DNA of 64,000 nt, taken from positions 473,790,008 through 473,854,007 of the forward strand of contig NC_081405.1 in the NCBI RefSeq assembly GCF_030272615.1. The letters run 5' to 3'. The notes beneath the pieces are model-generated. The model ran no database searches and had not been told where the DNA came from. It saw only the letters and a program-made list of their open reading frames with translations. Origin of the DNA: Cryptomeria japonica. Its lineage: Eukaryota > Streptophyta > Pinopsida > Cupressales > Cupressaceae. Position numbers and translations under genes: made by a program. Positions 45,614 through 58,008 of the stretch are shown one piece after another (position 1 is the first letter of the stretch; every line of letters begins with the position of its first letter).

Positions 45614-46720
45614 AAACCCCTTCATATTGAGGCTATTGTCTAGAAACATAAAATCAAGAGGGTACTTATAGATGGTGGATCTGTCTTAAACCTTTTTACA
45701 TACAAATTTATTAAACAATTGGGAATCTCTAAAGACTTGGTTGATCTATCTGGTAAGATCGCACTAAATGCCTATGATGATGTAAAAAGGGTCTCAAAAG
45801 GCACCATAACACTAACTCTTCAAGTGGACCCTGCAACGATGGAAACAACATGTCAAGTCCTGGACCTTGATCTTCCATAGTACATTCTTATCGTCCAACC
45901 AAGGATTCACTCCATTCAAGCTATTCCCTCCACCTACCATCAAATTTTAAAATTCCTTTACAATAATAGAGAGATCACCATCTCGGCTAATTCGTAGTCT
46001 TTCCAATATTGTAAGCTTCTTGAAGGGAAGCACCCCTGTCATTGCCCACTAAATTCACCCTCTCTGCCAACTCCATTTGATCCATCCAATATTGCATCCA
46101 CTTCATCCCAACATGAGATCAAGCTCATGATAATTGACAATGGATGTTGATAGTACACCTTTCAAAATTCTCTCTATGTGGGACAACTCCCACTCTCTCC
46201 TAATTCATGTGGAAAACCTAAAGAAATCAAGGTTCAAAACAAAACCACCATGAAATGTAAGAAGACCACCTTTCAGCAATGGGCCCATTGGATGAAGAGA
46301 GCTTGGAAATTGTTGTCACTTATTGGTTGTACTAGGAAAAAAATGAAGCACCAGCAGATATCCCCAAACATATGTATCCTAAGGAATCTTCCATAGTAGA
46401 TAAGATGGGCTATAAAGGACATGGTCTTGGACCACAAGAAGAAGGAAGAAAAGAACCCATCTCTCCAATCTCTTACAAGTAATAGGGGCTTTTTTAATTC
46501 ATCTATACCTAAGATCACTATCATTGGTGCTTTGATAGACATTCCTACTAAAATTGAAGACTATGATGAAGAGGAATTCCATAAAATGCCTTTCAAATAT
46601 CTTGATGATATATTTGATGATGTCCACATTAACACCATCACCCCTATTACCCCTTCCACCCCATTTGAGATTCAACCCATTCACCCTAACCTTATTTATT
46701 AGAATAAACGAGGACCACAT
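45614..46720 (+). pseudogene. T aspartic protease and G-patch segment
   Basis: Resumes T after N. KPLHIEAIV is followed by a stop, then KHKIKRVLIDGGSVLNLF with the protease active site DGGS, QVLDLDLP and HSIQAIPSTYHQILKFLYNN. Near 46405-46480 MGYKGHGLGPQEEGRKEPI is a short G-patch, in the same relative place as in M. An acidic spacer follows (46421-46702). Several stops. Confidence 0.83.
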
Positions 46721-47139
46721 GTTCTTAACATCTGTGCTAATGACAATGCCCTTTTGGCATTACTTATTATGTGAGACCTTGAGGATCACACATTTGTAAA
46801 TGGCATCCAACTCAATCGGGAGGCATACTTTGGCAGTCAAGTCAACTCCCTTAGTTGCAATAGTGAAAACAAAAACAAAAATCATGTCCCTTGGTGAAAA
46901 CCTCTCTGAGGCACCCTTGGACTCAGAAAAATGAAAAATAAAAGACGTATATTCTAGTGAAAACCTAGATGATGTGCTAGAAATGGAGGGACTTGACTTG
47001 CCTACCATGATTCCTTCATATCAGGAGAAATTGCCTCTACTCATTGAGGAGACTAACACTATCGACATGGGAACATATGACAATCCAAAGAATATGCTTA
47101 TTGCCAAGTCTCTTATCAATCAGGAGAAGTAAAATTTCA

Positions 47140-47942
47140 TGAGTTTCCTACAAGAGATGCAAATCAACTTGGTCTAGTCTTACGCTAACATGCCCGACCT
47201 TGACCCAAAATTGGTAGTATACAATATTGTTGTTTGACAAGATGCTAAGCCAATTAAACAAAAGCTATGCAAGATGCATCCACAAGTTGCCCTTATGGTT
47301 AAAGGAAAACTTTAGAAGATGTTGGATGTTGGATTTATCAAACCCATAGACTATCTTGAGAGGGTTTCAAATATTGTACCTATTGGAAAGCCCTTTGGGG
47401 ACATCATAATTTTCATAGACTTCAAAGACCTCAACAAAGAATATTTGAAGGATGATTTCCCCTTACCAAACATAAATATGACTATAGACCTCACAGTTGG
47501 ACATGATATGTTCTCCCTAATGGACATGTTTTCAAGAAACAATCAGGTCAAGATCGTAGAAGAAGACCAACATAAGATGACATTCACAACTCCTTGGGGC
47601 ACCTTTTTCTATCAATCCATGCCCTTTGGTCTAAAGAACACAAGAGAAACTTATCAAAGAGAAATAGTAACTATCTTCCATGAAATTTTGCATAACATCA
47701 TGGAATATTATGTGGATGACCTCTTATGCAAACCTAAAGCAAGAGAAGAGCACATTCTTGTCCTAAGGAAAATATTTGAGAGACTTGAGAAGTATAAGTT
47801 GCATCTTAACCCTAGGAAGTGTGTCTTCAGGGTTAGATTAAGAAAGTTGTTAGGATTCATAGTCTCTCATAGAGGAATAGAAGTGGACCCAACTAAAGTC
47901 AAAGAAATTATGGAAATGCCTTCTCTCAACACACTCAGATAG
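47140..47942 (+). pseudogene. T reverse transcriptase
   Basis: Gypsy RT. A 207-codon open stretch (47319-47942) starts LDVGFIKPIDYLERVSNIVP and contains FIDFKDLNKEYLKDDFPLP, MTFTTPWGTFFYQSMPFGLK, the catalytic YYVDDLLCK and LNPRKCVFRV, ending LGFIVSHRGIEVDPTKV. Upstream residues (from about 47140) have stops. The catalytic residues are intact in this stretch. Confidence 0.92.
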
Positions 47943-48580
47943 CTCCACAGTTTCCAAGGAAAACTTCAATCCATTCGTCGGTTCATGCACAACTTGCAGA
48001 TAAGTGTCACCCATTTGCACACCTCTTGCACAAGGACACTAAATTTAAGTGGGACTTCCTATTTTAGAAGGCCTTTGACAAATTGAAATAATATCTAGCC
48101 TACCCTCCAGTTTTGATGCTACCTATTCCAAGACAACCCCTCCTCTTGGACATTAAAACAACTACAGTGGCACTGGGGGCATTAATAGCACAAATAGATG
48201 ACAAAGGCAAAGAGTATGAAATATATTACATCAACCACACTCTTGCGGGATATGAACTCAACTATATTCCCATAGAATGATCTTGCCTCACGATGGTCTT
48301 TACCACTCAGGAATTGTGTCACTACATGCTTAACAACAAGACCAAACTAATAGCAAAGATTGATCCCCTCAAGTATTTTTTGTCTAAGGATGCTCTCATA
48401 GGAAACACAACAAAATGGGTCATGCTCTTGATTGAATTTGACATTGAGTATGTAGACAGAAAATCAATCAAGGGACAAATAATAGCTAACCAACTATTTG
48501 ACGCTCCTTTCCAAGGTGACCACCCCCTCATAACATATTTTCCTAATGATGCCATTATGACTATCACCACGTCAATATAA
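47943..48580 (+). pseudogene. T gypsy RNase H
   Basis: Follows the RT: connection region (QGKLQSIRRFMHNL), then decayed RNase H with SCLTMVFTTQELCHYMLNNK (48270-48350), IDPLKYFLSKDALIG, RTTKW-like NTTKWVMLLIEFDIEYV and the linker IKGQIIANQL. Stops near 47940 and 48085. The order RT, RNase H, second RNase H is that of Tat elements. Confidence 0.85.
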
Positions 48581-49000
48581 TGGTAGTTATACTTGGATGG
48601 TTCCTACACACAAAATGGATCGAGGACAAGTATCTTGCTAATTATACCTCAAGGAGATTGCATTCCTAAGTCTTGCAAAATAGTCTTTGCCTACACCAAC
48701 AATATTATAGAATATGAAGCCCTCATTACTGGACTTCATCTAGCTATACAATGGAAGATCACAAAACTGCAAGTATACAAAGACTTCCAACTTGTCATAA
48801 AACAAATAAATAATGAGTATTAGTCAAAGGATGACAAGTTTCTCCCTTATTGTAGCATGGTTGAGGATCTCAAGCAGCATTTCACCTTCATTTAGCTTGA
48901 GAAAATTCCTAGGACAAACAACAGAGTTGTCGATGCAATGGCTAAAATTGGTTCTCTCCTATAGATGTCTACAAATAGTCATAAGTGTGAGTTCTTGGTT
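48581..49000 (+). pseudogene. T archaeal-type (second) RNase H
   Basis: YLDGSYTQNGSRTSILLI, NNIIEYEALITGLHLAI and YKDFQLVIKQINNEY give the Asp, Glu, Asp order of the additional RNase H found in Tat retrotransposons. An EKIPRTNNRVVDAMAKIGSL end follows near 48900-48960. One stop near 48823. Confidence 0.87.
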
Positions 49001-49229
49001 GAGCAACTCCTAGTACTAGCATATGATGTCCTTGAGTCATAAATGGTGTGTGTCCTCATTGGTTCCAATTCCCCATGGTATCAAGAAACATTCACCTACA
49101 TTCGAGATAACACCATCCCCCCTCACGTCACTAAAACCCAACAACAAACCTTTATCTGTTGATCCACTCACTACACTATCCTTGGTGACACCCTATTTTG
49201 AAGGCATTTCAATGGAACCCTCCAAAGGT

Positions 49230-51600
49230 GTTTAGACAAAGAGGAGGCAGAATGGGCACTATGTGAAGTGCACAAAGGTATTTGTGGAGCACACTTAAGA
49301 GACCTCACTTTGGCTAAGAAGCCCTCGCACATAGGATACGACTAGCCAACAATGGAAGAAGATGTATATCATTATGTAAAGAAATGTATCCCTTGTTAGA
49401 AGCATGTTGACATGATTCATGCACCTTCTCAAGATCTGCAACCATTTATCACACCTTGGCCCTTGAGTACCAAACTAAAATTGAAAAAAAAAACCACTCA
49501 AACCCACAGCACACCAAAACTATTTACAAATATGTACAGGACAGGAAGCCTCCTACCTCAATAAAGCTCTAGGTTGCTCATGTAAAACTATTAACAGGCT
49601 GGAAAAAATATGACCCCTTTTGGAGTAATGGATTTTGGCAATAAAATGTGATCAAGAACAACCACCAACTGGTGAATGCTTCATTGCTAAACCTCAAACC
49701 GATGTATTGCAAAAGTCTCCTGTAAATGCATTCATGCCCAAATAGCCACTCTTCATCATAAAATTTTGATTCATAGCCCTCTTCCTTCTTGGCTTCATTT
49801 ATGATCTCTATAAAATGACTTTGCTCAATATTAATTATGACTTCACAACATGGAATAACAACATTAAAAACCAATCTTTATTCTTTTATACCACAGGATA
49901 AATTTGTCTCCATACATGCAATTAATTGTTGTGGCTTAAGAATATTACACTCCACAACCATGGGATCAAATCTGGGAGGGATGGTCTCTTCTCTTTCCAC
50001 ACAGACAAAAAAATTATTAACAGCACAAGTTGAGTGAAAAGGAATTCTATCCACACCTCCATTACGCTCAACCATCAAATTGTCCAATCCTTCAATTTTA
50101 TCTTTATTAATTGACCCATCACTATAGGGATCAAGAAACTAAAATGAAACTTTCATAACATCTTCTCCAAGTTTAGAAGGGCATATTACCTCCTTTTGAA
50201 AAAAAATTTCACACTCTCCTCGGTCAAGACAAGTAAAAGATGAATACTCGTGCTACATTATATGAAAATCTAATTTATTGATTTCTTTCATATCTACAAG
50301 ATTCTCAAACTCCTCTTTATTTTCATCATAAAAAACAAAAGCTTCCATTTTTGAACTGTAATTTAAGAGCTCTTTTGCAGCCTCTTTAGAAATATTATTT
50401 TATTTATCCTTTTCATCAATATTAAAAGTGAAATCTTCTAATTCAAGAGGTAATGAAGGCATAGATACAACAACATTAATACCTTTCTTTGTATCAACAT
50501 AGTCGCAAGTGAATGTGTCTATACCAACTTCAGTGAAATGGCCATCTTTATCCTTGATTCCACACTGGAAATTGTTATTTGAACCCTTCAAGAACCAATT
50601 AGGAATAAAGACACTTTTTTGTTCCTCTGATAATGCTTCTCTTTCTGAAGAGGAGCGATTGCCCAATCTTTTCTATTTGCATGCATATCAAAGAAGATTT
50701 AGGCTCTTTACTTTCATCTTGATGCAAATTTTATGGTACAACATCTCGTTCACTCAATGGGGGATCGATCTCATAGGTAAAATCCATCTCACCTCATAAA
50801 TGGCCATAAATTCATAATAATCACTACCGAGTACCTCACCAAATGGGTGAAAGCCATACCACTCATTTTTACCACTGGCAAATACATCTCCAAATTTATT
50901 TTGAATTATCTTATCTATCATTATAGAATTCCTAAAGTTATCATCACAAAAAATGTTAGACCCTTCAAAAATCAGGATGTTAAATAATTGTGCTAAAATT
51001 TTGCCATCCAACATCACTTTTCCACTCCATACTACCCACAAGGTAATGGTCAAGTTAAGGCTTTGATTAAGACTCTCATTAAGATCCTTAGGAAAATAGT
51101 CAATGAAGTTGGCTATGATTGGCACTTGCAACTCCATCCCACTCTTTGGGCCTACCGCACAAGCATTCAAACCCCCACAGGAGCCACTCTATACTCCCTA
51201 GTCTTTAGTTTTGAAGTTGTCCTTCCCCTTAAGATCAAGATTCCATCACTTCGGGTATCATTGCACAACATCCTCCTTGATGAGGAAGCAAGAGCTAGGA
51301 CTGTTGGATGAAAGGTGCCTCAAGGCCTTGAATCATCTCTGGGTATATCAAAATCACCTAACATTGAGCTACAACAAGAAAGCTAGAACCCGATAATTTG
51401 ACATTAGTGACCTAGTGCTTATGGAAAATCAGAAGAATCTCCATGATTGTGAGAAGAAAGGCAAGTTTGAACCTAATTTGCTTGGACCTTATGTCATCAT
51501 TGTAAAATATGGATCAAGAGTCTATCAGTTGGCTACACCTACAGGAGATCCTTTGGACATGCCCATGAACATCATGCATATGAAGAGATTCTACTCCTAG
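49230..51600 (+). pseudogene. T integrase, split by a 1.3-kb insert
   Basis: The zinc region (EVHKGICGAHLRDLTLAKK, HYVKKCIPC) runs to TPWPLST at about 49465. After an insert it continues with QWGIDLIGKIH (50755), TEYLTKWVKAIPL, the FSTPYYPQGNGQVKALIKTL region (51020-51090; the usual Glu after the VE motif is not obvious), HPTLWAYRTSIQTPTGATLY, then KFEPNLLGPYVII and the end MHMKRFYS with stop at 51598-51600. Multiple stops. Standard C-terminal end of Tat pol. Confidence 0.87.
49466..50745 (-). other. 1.3-kb insert in T integrase carrying a decayed minus-strand coding sequence
   Basis: Interrupts integrase between PWPLST and QWGIDLI. The minus strand contains long ORFs in succession: 50400-50666 (GNRSSSEREALSEEQKSVF), a middle part near 50280-50400 (KMEAFVFYDENKEEFENLVD), 49878-50087 and 49578-49874. 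With few stops they could be one ancestral protein of about 330 residues, rich in Asp/Glu and Cys. Its ends may be imperfect inverted repeats (TACCAAACTAAAATTG at left, TACCATAAAATTTG on the other strand at right). No target duplication or known domain recognised. Possible captured gene fragment or non-autonomous DNA transposon. Confidence 0.5.
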
Positions 51601-54098
51601 TCTTCAGAGGTTACTAGTTTTCAAATATCAGAAAAAAAGAAAATCATAAAGAATACAAAAAAAATAAAAAATAAAAAAAAGTAAACAAGAATCAATTTGT
51701 CCATCAGTGAAAACCACTTTGTGGCACTATGGATGAGTACCTTAGTGAAAACCTAGTTCTAGGTGTCAAGGTAAATAAGTCAGATCCACTATCTCCTTGG
51801 ACACTCAGCCCCTTGCTTGCATTGCTTTCCCCACCCACCCGCCTGGTATCCATATTTTGTAATGTAAGCCATTAATTAGCCTCTAACTCCTCCCAACATG
51901 TGCAAACTCAATACCTTACCCACTTAATATGCTTATTATTTTAGTGATATCATTGATGAGACAACTTTTTATGCATGGGACTATGCATCAATCATTTAGA
52001 CTTTGCCACCATCACCTCCTCCTTGCATCACTCTACATTATATCCATATTTTATTAGTGATGTCAATAATTGATTCACCATCAAGCCCATCCTTCCCCAG
52101 CCACCCTCATTGGTATCCATATTTCTTTAGTCATGTAAGCCATTAATTCACCCCTTAGCCCATCCATTTGCATCCCCCATTTGTGTAGGTCACTTGTGTT
52201 TTGATCGCTTCCATCACTTGCCTACATCCCTTGCACTTGTTTTCCCCTCATGATAAGATGAACTTCCATTCAGACCCTTTATAAGGATCACCTCATCACA
52301 CTTATCTTTTGTCCCATCACAATGAGCTTCCCCTTCTTTTTCTAAACTTATCCCATCAATCTGAGCTTCTTCTTGACTTGTTCATTATCCAAACACCCAT
52401 CAACATGAGCTTAATCAAATCCCAAAAATCAGTTACACATCTGCATTTGTTCGTGCATGCCATATGCTATGTTTCCTACTCAGTCCTTTCAGTTACCTTT
52501 GCCCATCAGGATATATCCTTCCCATGTCTGACACTATCATCCTAATCCCAGTCCTACTCTTGGCAAGAGATGTCAGTTGGCCATGTGTATGTCATTTGAA
52601 TAATTTGGTCCTTTTTCTTTAATTTTCATTTTTGTGTCCTATGACTATTCCTATCTAGGGATGCCATGATCATCCCATATCTTGGGGTATCGTGGATTGG
52701 TGTATAATGGGGCATCTTTTTGTGGTATGGTGTTTTTGAGGGTTTCTCTTGTACGATCATGTAGTCCTACACTTACATCATCCAGATGTTTGCAAGCTTG
52801 TGCTCATAGAGATACCTATTGTTTAAGAGTCTAGTCCACACCTTGGATCTTCGCAACATTTTGATTCCTATAATTAGTGATGTATATCATCCTTGGCAAT
52901 ATTAAAATAGGTTTTCTCTCAATGTCTTATCTCTGAGACTTCAATTTCTTCACCTTCCCCCCTCCCTTTCTTCTGTCTATTCTTATATTATTTAATTATG
53001 GCTAGCTCATTATATAAAAAAATGTGCATTTACATATGCATGTAGGATATTATGTCACTACATTTGATTATCTCATCATTTAGTTATCATTATCATTATC
53101 ATGTTCACTTAGCATTACGATTGCATATTCAATTCCCATTCTTTTTTAGGTATCACATTTTCATTATCATATTTCATTTTCGTCTATTTACATTATCATT
53201 TACTATTCAATTTCATTTCCATTCATTTTCATTATCATATTCATTCTGCTTTAGTTATCATATTTTCATTTTTCCATCTTCATTCAGTTATTTTACCACT
53301 TATATTTTTATCACCATAATCATACATTGCATTCATTATGTCCATTCATTATTCTCATTTTAAGCACTCATTACATGTAGATATCATATACACATCAAGA
53401 TCAATAGAAAGTATATTATGAGCTATATTTCAATCCAATGTAATAAAAGTATGATTTAAAATAAAAATAAATTAAGCTCATCCATCGCATTACATTTATA
53501 CACCATTATAAGAATTGCATACATATTGTAAATATCCATTACTACATTACATATCAAATAAGATCACACATTAAATCATCATAATCTTGTATACATCATA
53601 GGTTAGGCATAATCATGACATATTACATATTCATAAATATCACCTAAGCCACATGCATCCATCCTGCATCTATAGCACATTAGAAATCTCATATCAATAA
53701 ATATGAGCATCCATATCACATAGGCATACATCCTACAAAAAAACATGTCAAATCATATGAATCATCATAATCATAAAGCACAAATCATCAATCATCCATC
53801 ACCTATCCATAATAAAGTATACATACATGTTGCTACCAAAATCATGACATATATATCTCAACAATCATAATACAATGATATCCTTGAAGGGTTAAAAGGT
53901 CACACACATGCAAGCACTAGCCCATTCTCTCTATATCTCCTGCATTGGAAGGTCGCCCTAGAAGTTGTTGTGGTACTCTCATCCCTTCAAACCCACTTGA
54001 CTATTGGCTTTTGGCCCTGTAAGACTGAGTAATCTCTATGTATAGGAGGGAGCCCTCTAGTATCCTAGTAGCAACTGATAGTAGAGGTCTCTGTAGTA
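51601..54098 (+). other. T 3' region, non-coding, with short repeats and low-complexity tract
   Basis: Starts after the pol stop with an A-rich tract (51635-51690) and a GTGAAAACC...GGCAC motif also seen near 46885. A degenerate block GGTATCCATATTTT...ATGTAAGCCATTAATT occurs about three times (51846, 52050, 52110). From 53050 to 53400 the sequence is dominated by TTCATTATCAT-like words. The ORF 53052-53363 is a by-product of that bias. Confidence 0.55.
53050..53400. repeat. CATT/TATCAT low-complexity tract
   Basis: About 350 bp of irregular TTCAT, TTATCAT and CATTTTCATT words on the plus strand. No regular period, so a decayed microsatellite. Confidence 0.7.
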
Positions 54099-55900
54099 CT
54101 ATATCTCTCCATCCATCCTCTCTGCTTGCTGACTAGCACCTGTCACCTCTACAAAAATGGGACCCAGGCCTCTTGGAACTAGTAATTGTAGAGCCACATG
54201 TTTCTCTCCCCATAGTCTGACATCCTTTGCCTCTGACCTACTCAATTTGGATCTGAGAGTCTCTAACTCCTCATCCATCCTCTGCATCTCCTCTCCCATC
54301 TTCCCAATGGATCCCCCACTCTTGGCTGCCTCTAGAAGCTCAGAGGTAGTCTTTGCCTTCGTCTGGTAACTATCTCGCTCTAGGATAGAAACCTCTAAGT
54401 CTCTCCACAAGGCATCACCCTCCTCCCTGACCTGGTCCAACTTTGCATGTAGGTTGTCTTCCCTAACCCTCTCCTGCCTAGTCCTCTATCTCTCAACTAT
54501 TAGTTGCTCCTCCAAACTATGTGCTCGGGCCCTCTTTGTGTCCCTGTCCAAAATATCCTGAGGAACTTGTCCTACTACCTTCTCTCCCTCCTATCCTTCC
54601 TCTTCTCTTCCCTCCCTCATGGATACATCCATGGCCTCTACTCCACCTCCTACCATATCCTCTTGATGAGATGCCCCTATCTATCCCCCTGGTTCTCACT
54701 CCTATAATAGTACCTTTTCTCATGCTGGTACCTACCTCCTCCTCCCTTTCCTTGGCACACGGCATTGAACCCTAGCTCCTCCTACTGCCTCCCCTTCTCT
54801 AGCTCCATCCCCCTCTCCCCCAACTATCTCATCAGCCATTCTCACTGCCCATGTCCAGCTGAGGTGTGCAATGAAGGGTCCAATAGTATGCCCCCGGGTG
54901 TCCATCTCCCTCATAATCCATGGATGTGTACGATCGTGTCTCACTATATCCCTCTGGTTCCTAGAATGCCTCATAACTTGATGTGGGAGGTACTGATCGA
55001 TGGCATGCACTCTCTAACCAAATACCCAACACTTTCTCTATACCCAAGCTAACATGTAGTCTCGCCACCACCTCTTGTAATATCTATAATGCTACCATGT
55101 AAAATATATCATCTCATCGATAATCTACCTCCAAAACCATGTGGCACCAACTTGTGTGTAATGTAAAATCCCCCTGTATCTATCAACGTATGGGTATCTC
55201 CTCCATCAGTCCTACACTCCTAGGGGTCATGTCACTGTGATGTGCTCCCATGCCCAGATGTGAAGCAACGTGACATTGGTCACGAGGTTCTTATAACCTT
55301 GGTGGACACACATGTGCATGTCATGGTATAACTGTCCTAACATGGCTATGCCCCAAGTGTACTAAACCCCATCCTCAAGCATATAATATATAAATCTACT
55401 CTAGCCAATAGAAAATCCATGCCCACTGAGATTAGGTATCATCCTCCCACTAATCAACCCTCAGATGAATACAACCAATTATGGGATACCACAGTGACAC
55501 TACATCACTCTCCTCAGAATCATACGTGTTTGTTCCATCGACAAATCATCTATACAATACACCCTCTAGAGGTAATCCTCACTGTGCTCCATCCGGTACT
55601 AAGGTGGTTAGCATGGTAGCCTCACCCATCAGTAAGTGGAAGGTCCAGGTCTCACTATTCCACCTCTCTACTAAGGCGGTTAGCATGGTTGCATGGTTGC
55701 ATGGTAACAAATCCGTGACCACTGTGCAATGAATCCTATCCCACACGATGCTAGGAGTGTCCTTGTTGTCCCCCCTAGTTCTCTAAATAGTACCATCATG
55801 GGAGGCCAATGCTCCCATGATGATAAAATGTCAAGATCCTCCTGCACCCAATCAAACCACTCCATTAGTCCTCTTTTCTAGCCTATTCTATCCTAATCCT
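54099..55900 (-). pseudogene. Antisense plant-mobile-domain ORF of T (decayed)
   Basis: On the strand opposite to pol, downstream of integrase. Reading from the right: EWFDWVQEDLDILSSWEHW (55810-55865), then broken frames with TWGIAMLGQLYHDM and LLHIWAWEHI (about 55240-55360), which resemble the core of the plant mobile domain. Next come HAIDQYLPHQVMRHSRNQRD (54950-55010) and a C-terminal stretch (54099-54440) with heptad-like Glu/Leu pattern (MQRMDEELETLRSKLSRSEA), a likely coiled coil. Antisense ORFs with this domain are known in Tat/Retand elements. Many stops; no longer coding. Confidence 0.65.
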
Positions 55901-57991
55901 ACCCTTGAGGCATCTTCTATACCCCAACCCCTCATTCTCCCCCTATTTTTCCCTACATGGAGAGAGCATTTCTCCTTAGGTGGAGATGCCAAAACCGTGA
56001 CTCCTATGCTGATCCGTAGTGTGGAGATGATTTTCTATAGTTTGACCCATTTTCCCCTCTCTCCTAGAGCATAGACACTAATCTATCAATCAACATCTAT
56101 GCAGATGGTGTGCGTTTGCAAGAATAGGGATCGCCTCCACAGACGGTGATCCCTCACACAAATATGGAAACATCGATCAACGTCTATGCCCCACTAGGTT
56201 TCCCCCCTATTTATTTCCCTAACTAATGCTATCTACTAAACCACAAAGTCTAGGATAGGGTATGTACTGGTGGGCCAAGCTCAGATGGTCGTTGGTGTTC
56301 GCTCCATCAATAAGAATAATAACTATAGTTAAAGTCTCAACCCGAAGTTTGGACATTCACTCTATGAAGTTACTATCTCCATAACTGAAGTTCATTTGAT
56401 TGTCAACCCATGGACATATTACTTGAAATGGGTTTGCACTATATATGCACTAAGTTCCTGCGATAGCTATCTTGCATTATTGCAGCAACTAAAATCTATT
56501 TGGGAAAAGTGAGAAATAATTAAAACAACTAAATGGCTACAGGAAAATTCTGCATTAACATAAAACTCACTTAAGGAAATGATAACTAAGCACAAAGATG
56601 TCAAATAGGAATTACTTTATTTGCTTTGGCTACAGGAACAGTCAATGGATCTATTTCCAATGGCTGCAGGAACAGTTAATGCCAGGACGTCTACTACAGC
56701 AGAAAAATAAAACTAAATTTAACAAAGGCACGGGATCACTCACCAAGTGGGCCCCCTTGAATGAGTGTATCCAGGCTTCCAAAATAACTCTAAGTGCATA
56801 GAATAACATAACTTTATTCATTGTTTCTCAAAAGTCAATACATCATTCAAAATGAAAGAAAACTCAAACACTCTGCAACTTTATTTCTAAATCTTCTGCT
56901 CTTTTTCCCTCTCTTTCTTTTCTAACCTCAGAGAAGAGATGGAGACACTTATTTAAAATAAAACAACAACCTCCTACAATTAAGATCACGTCAATGAGAA
57001 GAGGCGGATAACATTCATAAAGGAGAACAGTCGGAGTTAAGCCACTAAAAACGTGGATCTACACCAAACCACGGCCAAGAATATAGCATGGTTGTATTAC
57101 AAGATTGATGTCCACTAAAGTTAGACATAAATGAGTCTTGTGCACCATTCTACTCCTCTTTCATTCCTCACGCTCATTATCCTCTTCACTGATTTGAACT
57201 TTTAGTCGCTCCCTTGAATATCTCAAACTGCTTTCTCAACGTGATAGAACAACCTTCTCCGCAGCATCTCATTTATTCCTACAATTAAAAAGAGAGAACA
57301 TACAAGAATATATATATATCTATTTTAATGAATCATAACACTTATTCATTTCTCACATGATATCGCCTATGACAATCCATATGGAAACAGGAACAAATCA
57401 CATGGCTATAGGAATAACTGGCAAAGACAACAGGAATAACTGGCAAAGACAAAACATGATTTAATGGGTTCAGACAACATCTGAAATGCATATAGTCAAA
57501 CTTTAATACATCATTACCATCCCATTATACAAATTAAAACTTGACAAAAAATTATGAGTTCTAGGAATAACAGTAGCTAATATCTCATCTCATCAACTGG
57601 TATCTATGAACCTTCTCTGTGTGGTTCTCGTGGCATGTAATGTGATTCATTTCTCTTCTCTACTCTGCTCTCTCCATGTCTTGTGAACTATATGTGTGAC
57701 AATGACCCTTCCTTGGGCCTCATGTGGCTTATATAGGGCCTCCATTTGCCCTTTTTCTTGCCTTTTCTTCGTCCTTGATCCTTTTTCTTCCCAACTCTTT
57801 TTACTCGCCTCTTTTCTCCTTCTTCTCCCATTTTCTTTCTTTCTTGTCATTATTTTCTTCTTTTCAAGAATTTTCCTGAATTAGTTTTTTAAACATTCTC
57901 CAGTAAAATTCTCGAAGGGGCAATGTATCACCCACATCTTCACGTCGGGCATCTTTTTCTATCTTTTACCCACCACCAATTTTGCCACTGT
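55901..57991. other. Non-coding 3' region before the polypurine tract
   Basis: No domain-bearing ORF. A short motif GGCTACAGGAACAG recurs at about 56530, 56628, 56660 and 57397, and AGGAATAACTGGCAAAGACA is repeated in tandem near 57410-57450. On the minus strand CCTATATAAGCC near 57727-57738 resembles a TATA box, and TTGGTGAGTGATCCCG near 56727-56742 resembles a primer site, so an old minus-strand LTR may be hidden here. Not secure. Confidence 0.4.
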
Positions 57992-58008
57992 ATAAAAGAG
58001 GGGCAAAA
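57992..58008 (+). other. Polypurine tract before the U LTR
   Basis: ATAAAAGAGGGGCAAAA directly before TGTAGATGTCTAAAA. Such a tract is expected at the 3' end of an internal region, yet the LTR that follows is succeeded by a gag. Confidence 0.75.

Larger units (their letters stand above)
23719..57991 (+). mobile_element. Tat/Ogre-type Ty3/gypsy element T (fragmented host of nested insertions)
   Basis: Plus-strand order gag, protease, G-patch, RT, RNase H, archaeal-type RNase H, integrase, then a long 3' region with an antisense ORF. The second RNase H and the antisense ORF are hallmarks of the Tat lineage. Pieces are 23719-23938, 24983-26886 and 45614 onwards, separated by a solo copia LTR and element N. 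Its own LTRs were not securely identified: neither the LTR at 21839 nor the one at 58009 can be shown to belong to it. It is the oldest coding layer here, with many stops. Confidence 0.8.

Noticed and set aside
53052-53363. A 103-codon ORF rich in His, Phe and Ser
   Set aside because: It is the translation of a CATT/TATCAT low-complexity tract.
54504-55052. Plus-strand ORFs at 54504-54775 and 54765-55052
   Set aside because: They overlap the antisense ORF of T, whose minus-strand translation shows domain-like motifs; the plus frames are Pro/Ser/Leu-rich by-products.
56740-57990. A minus-strand LTR with a TATA box near 57730 and a primer-like motif near 56730
   Set aside because: No partner LTR and no firm edges; mentioned in the region note only.
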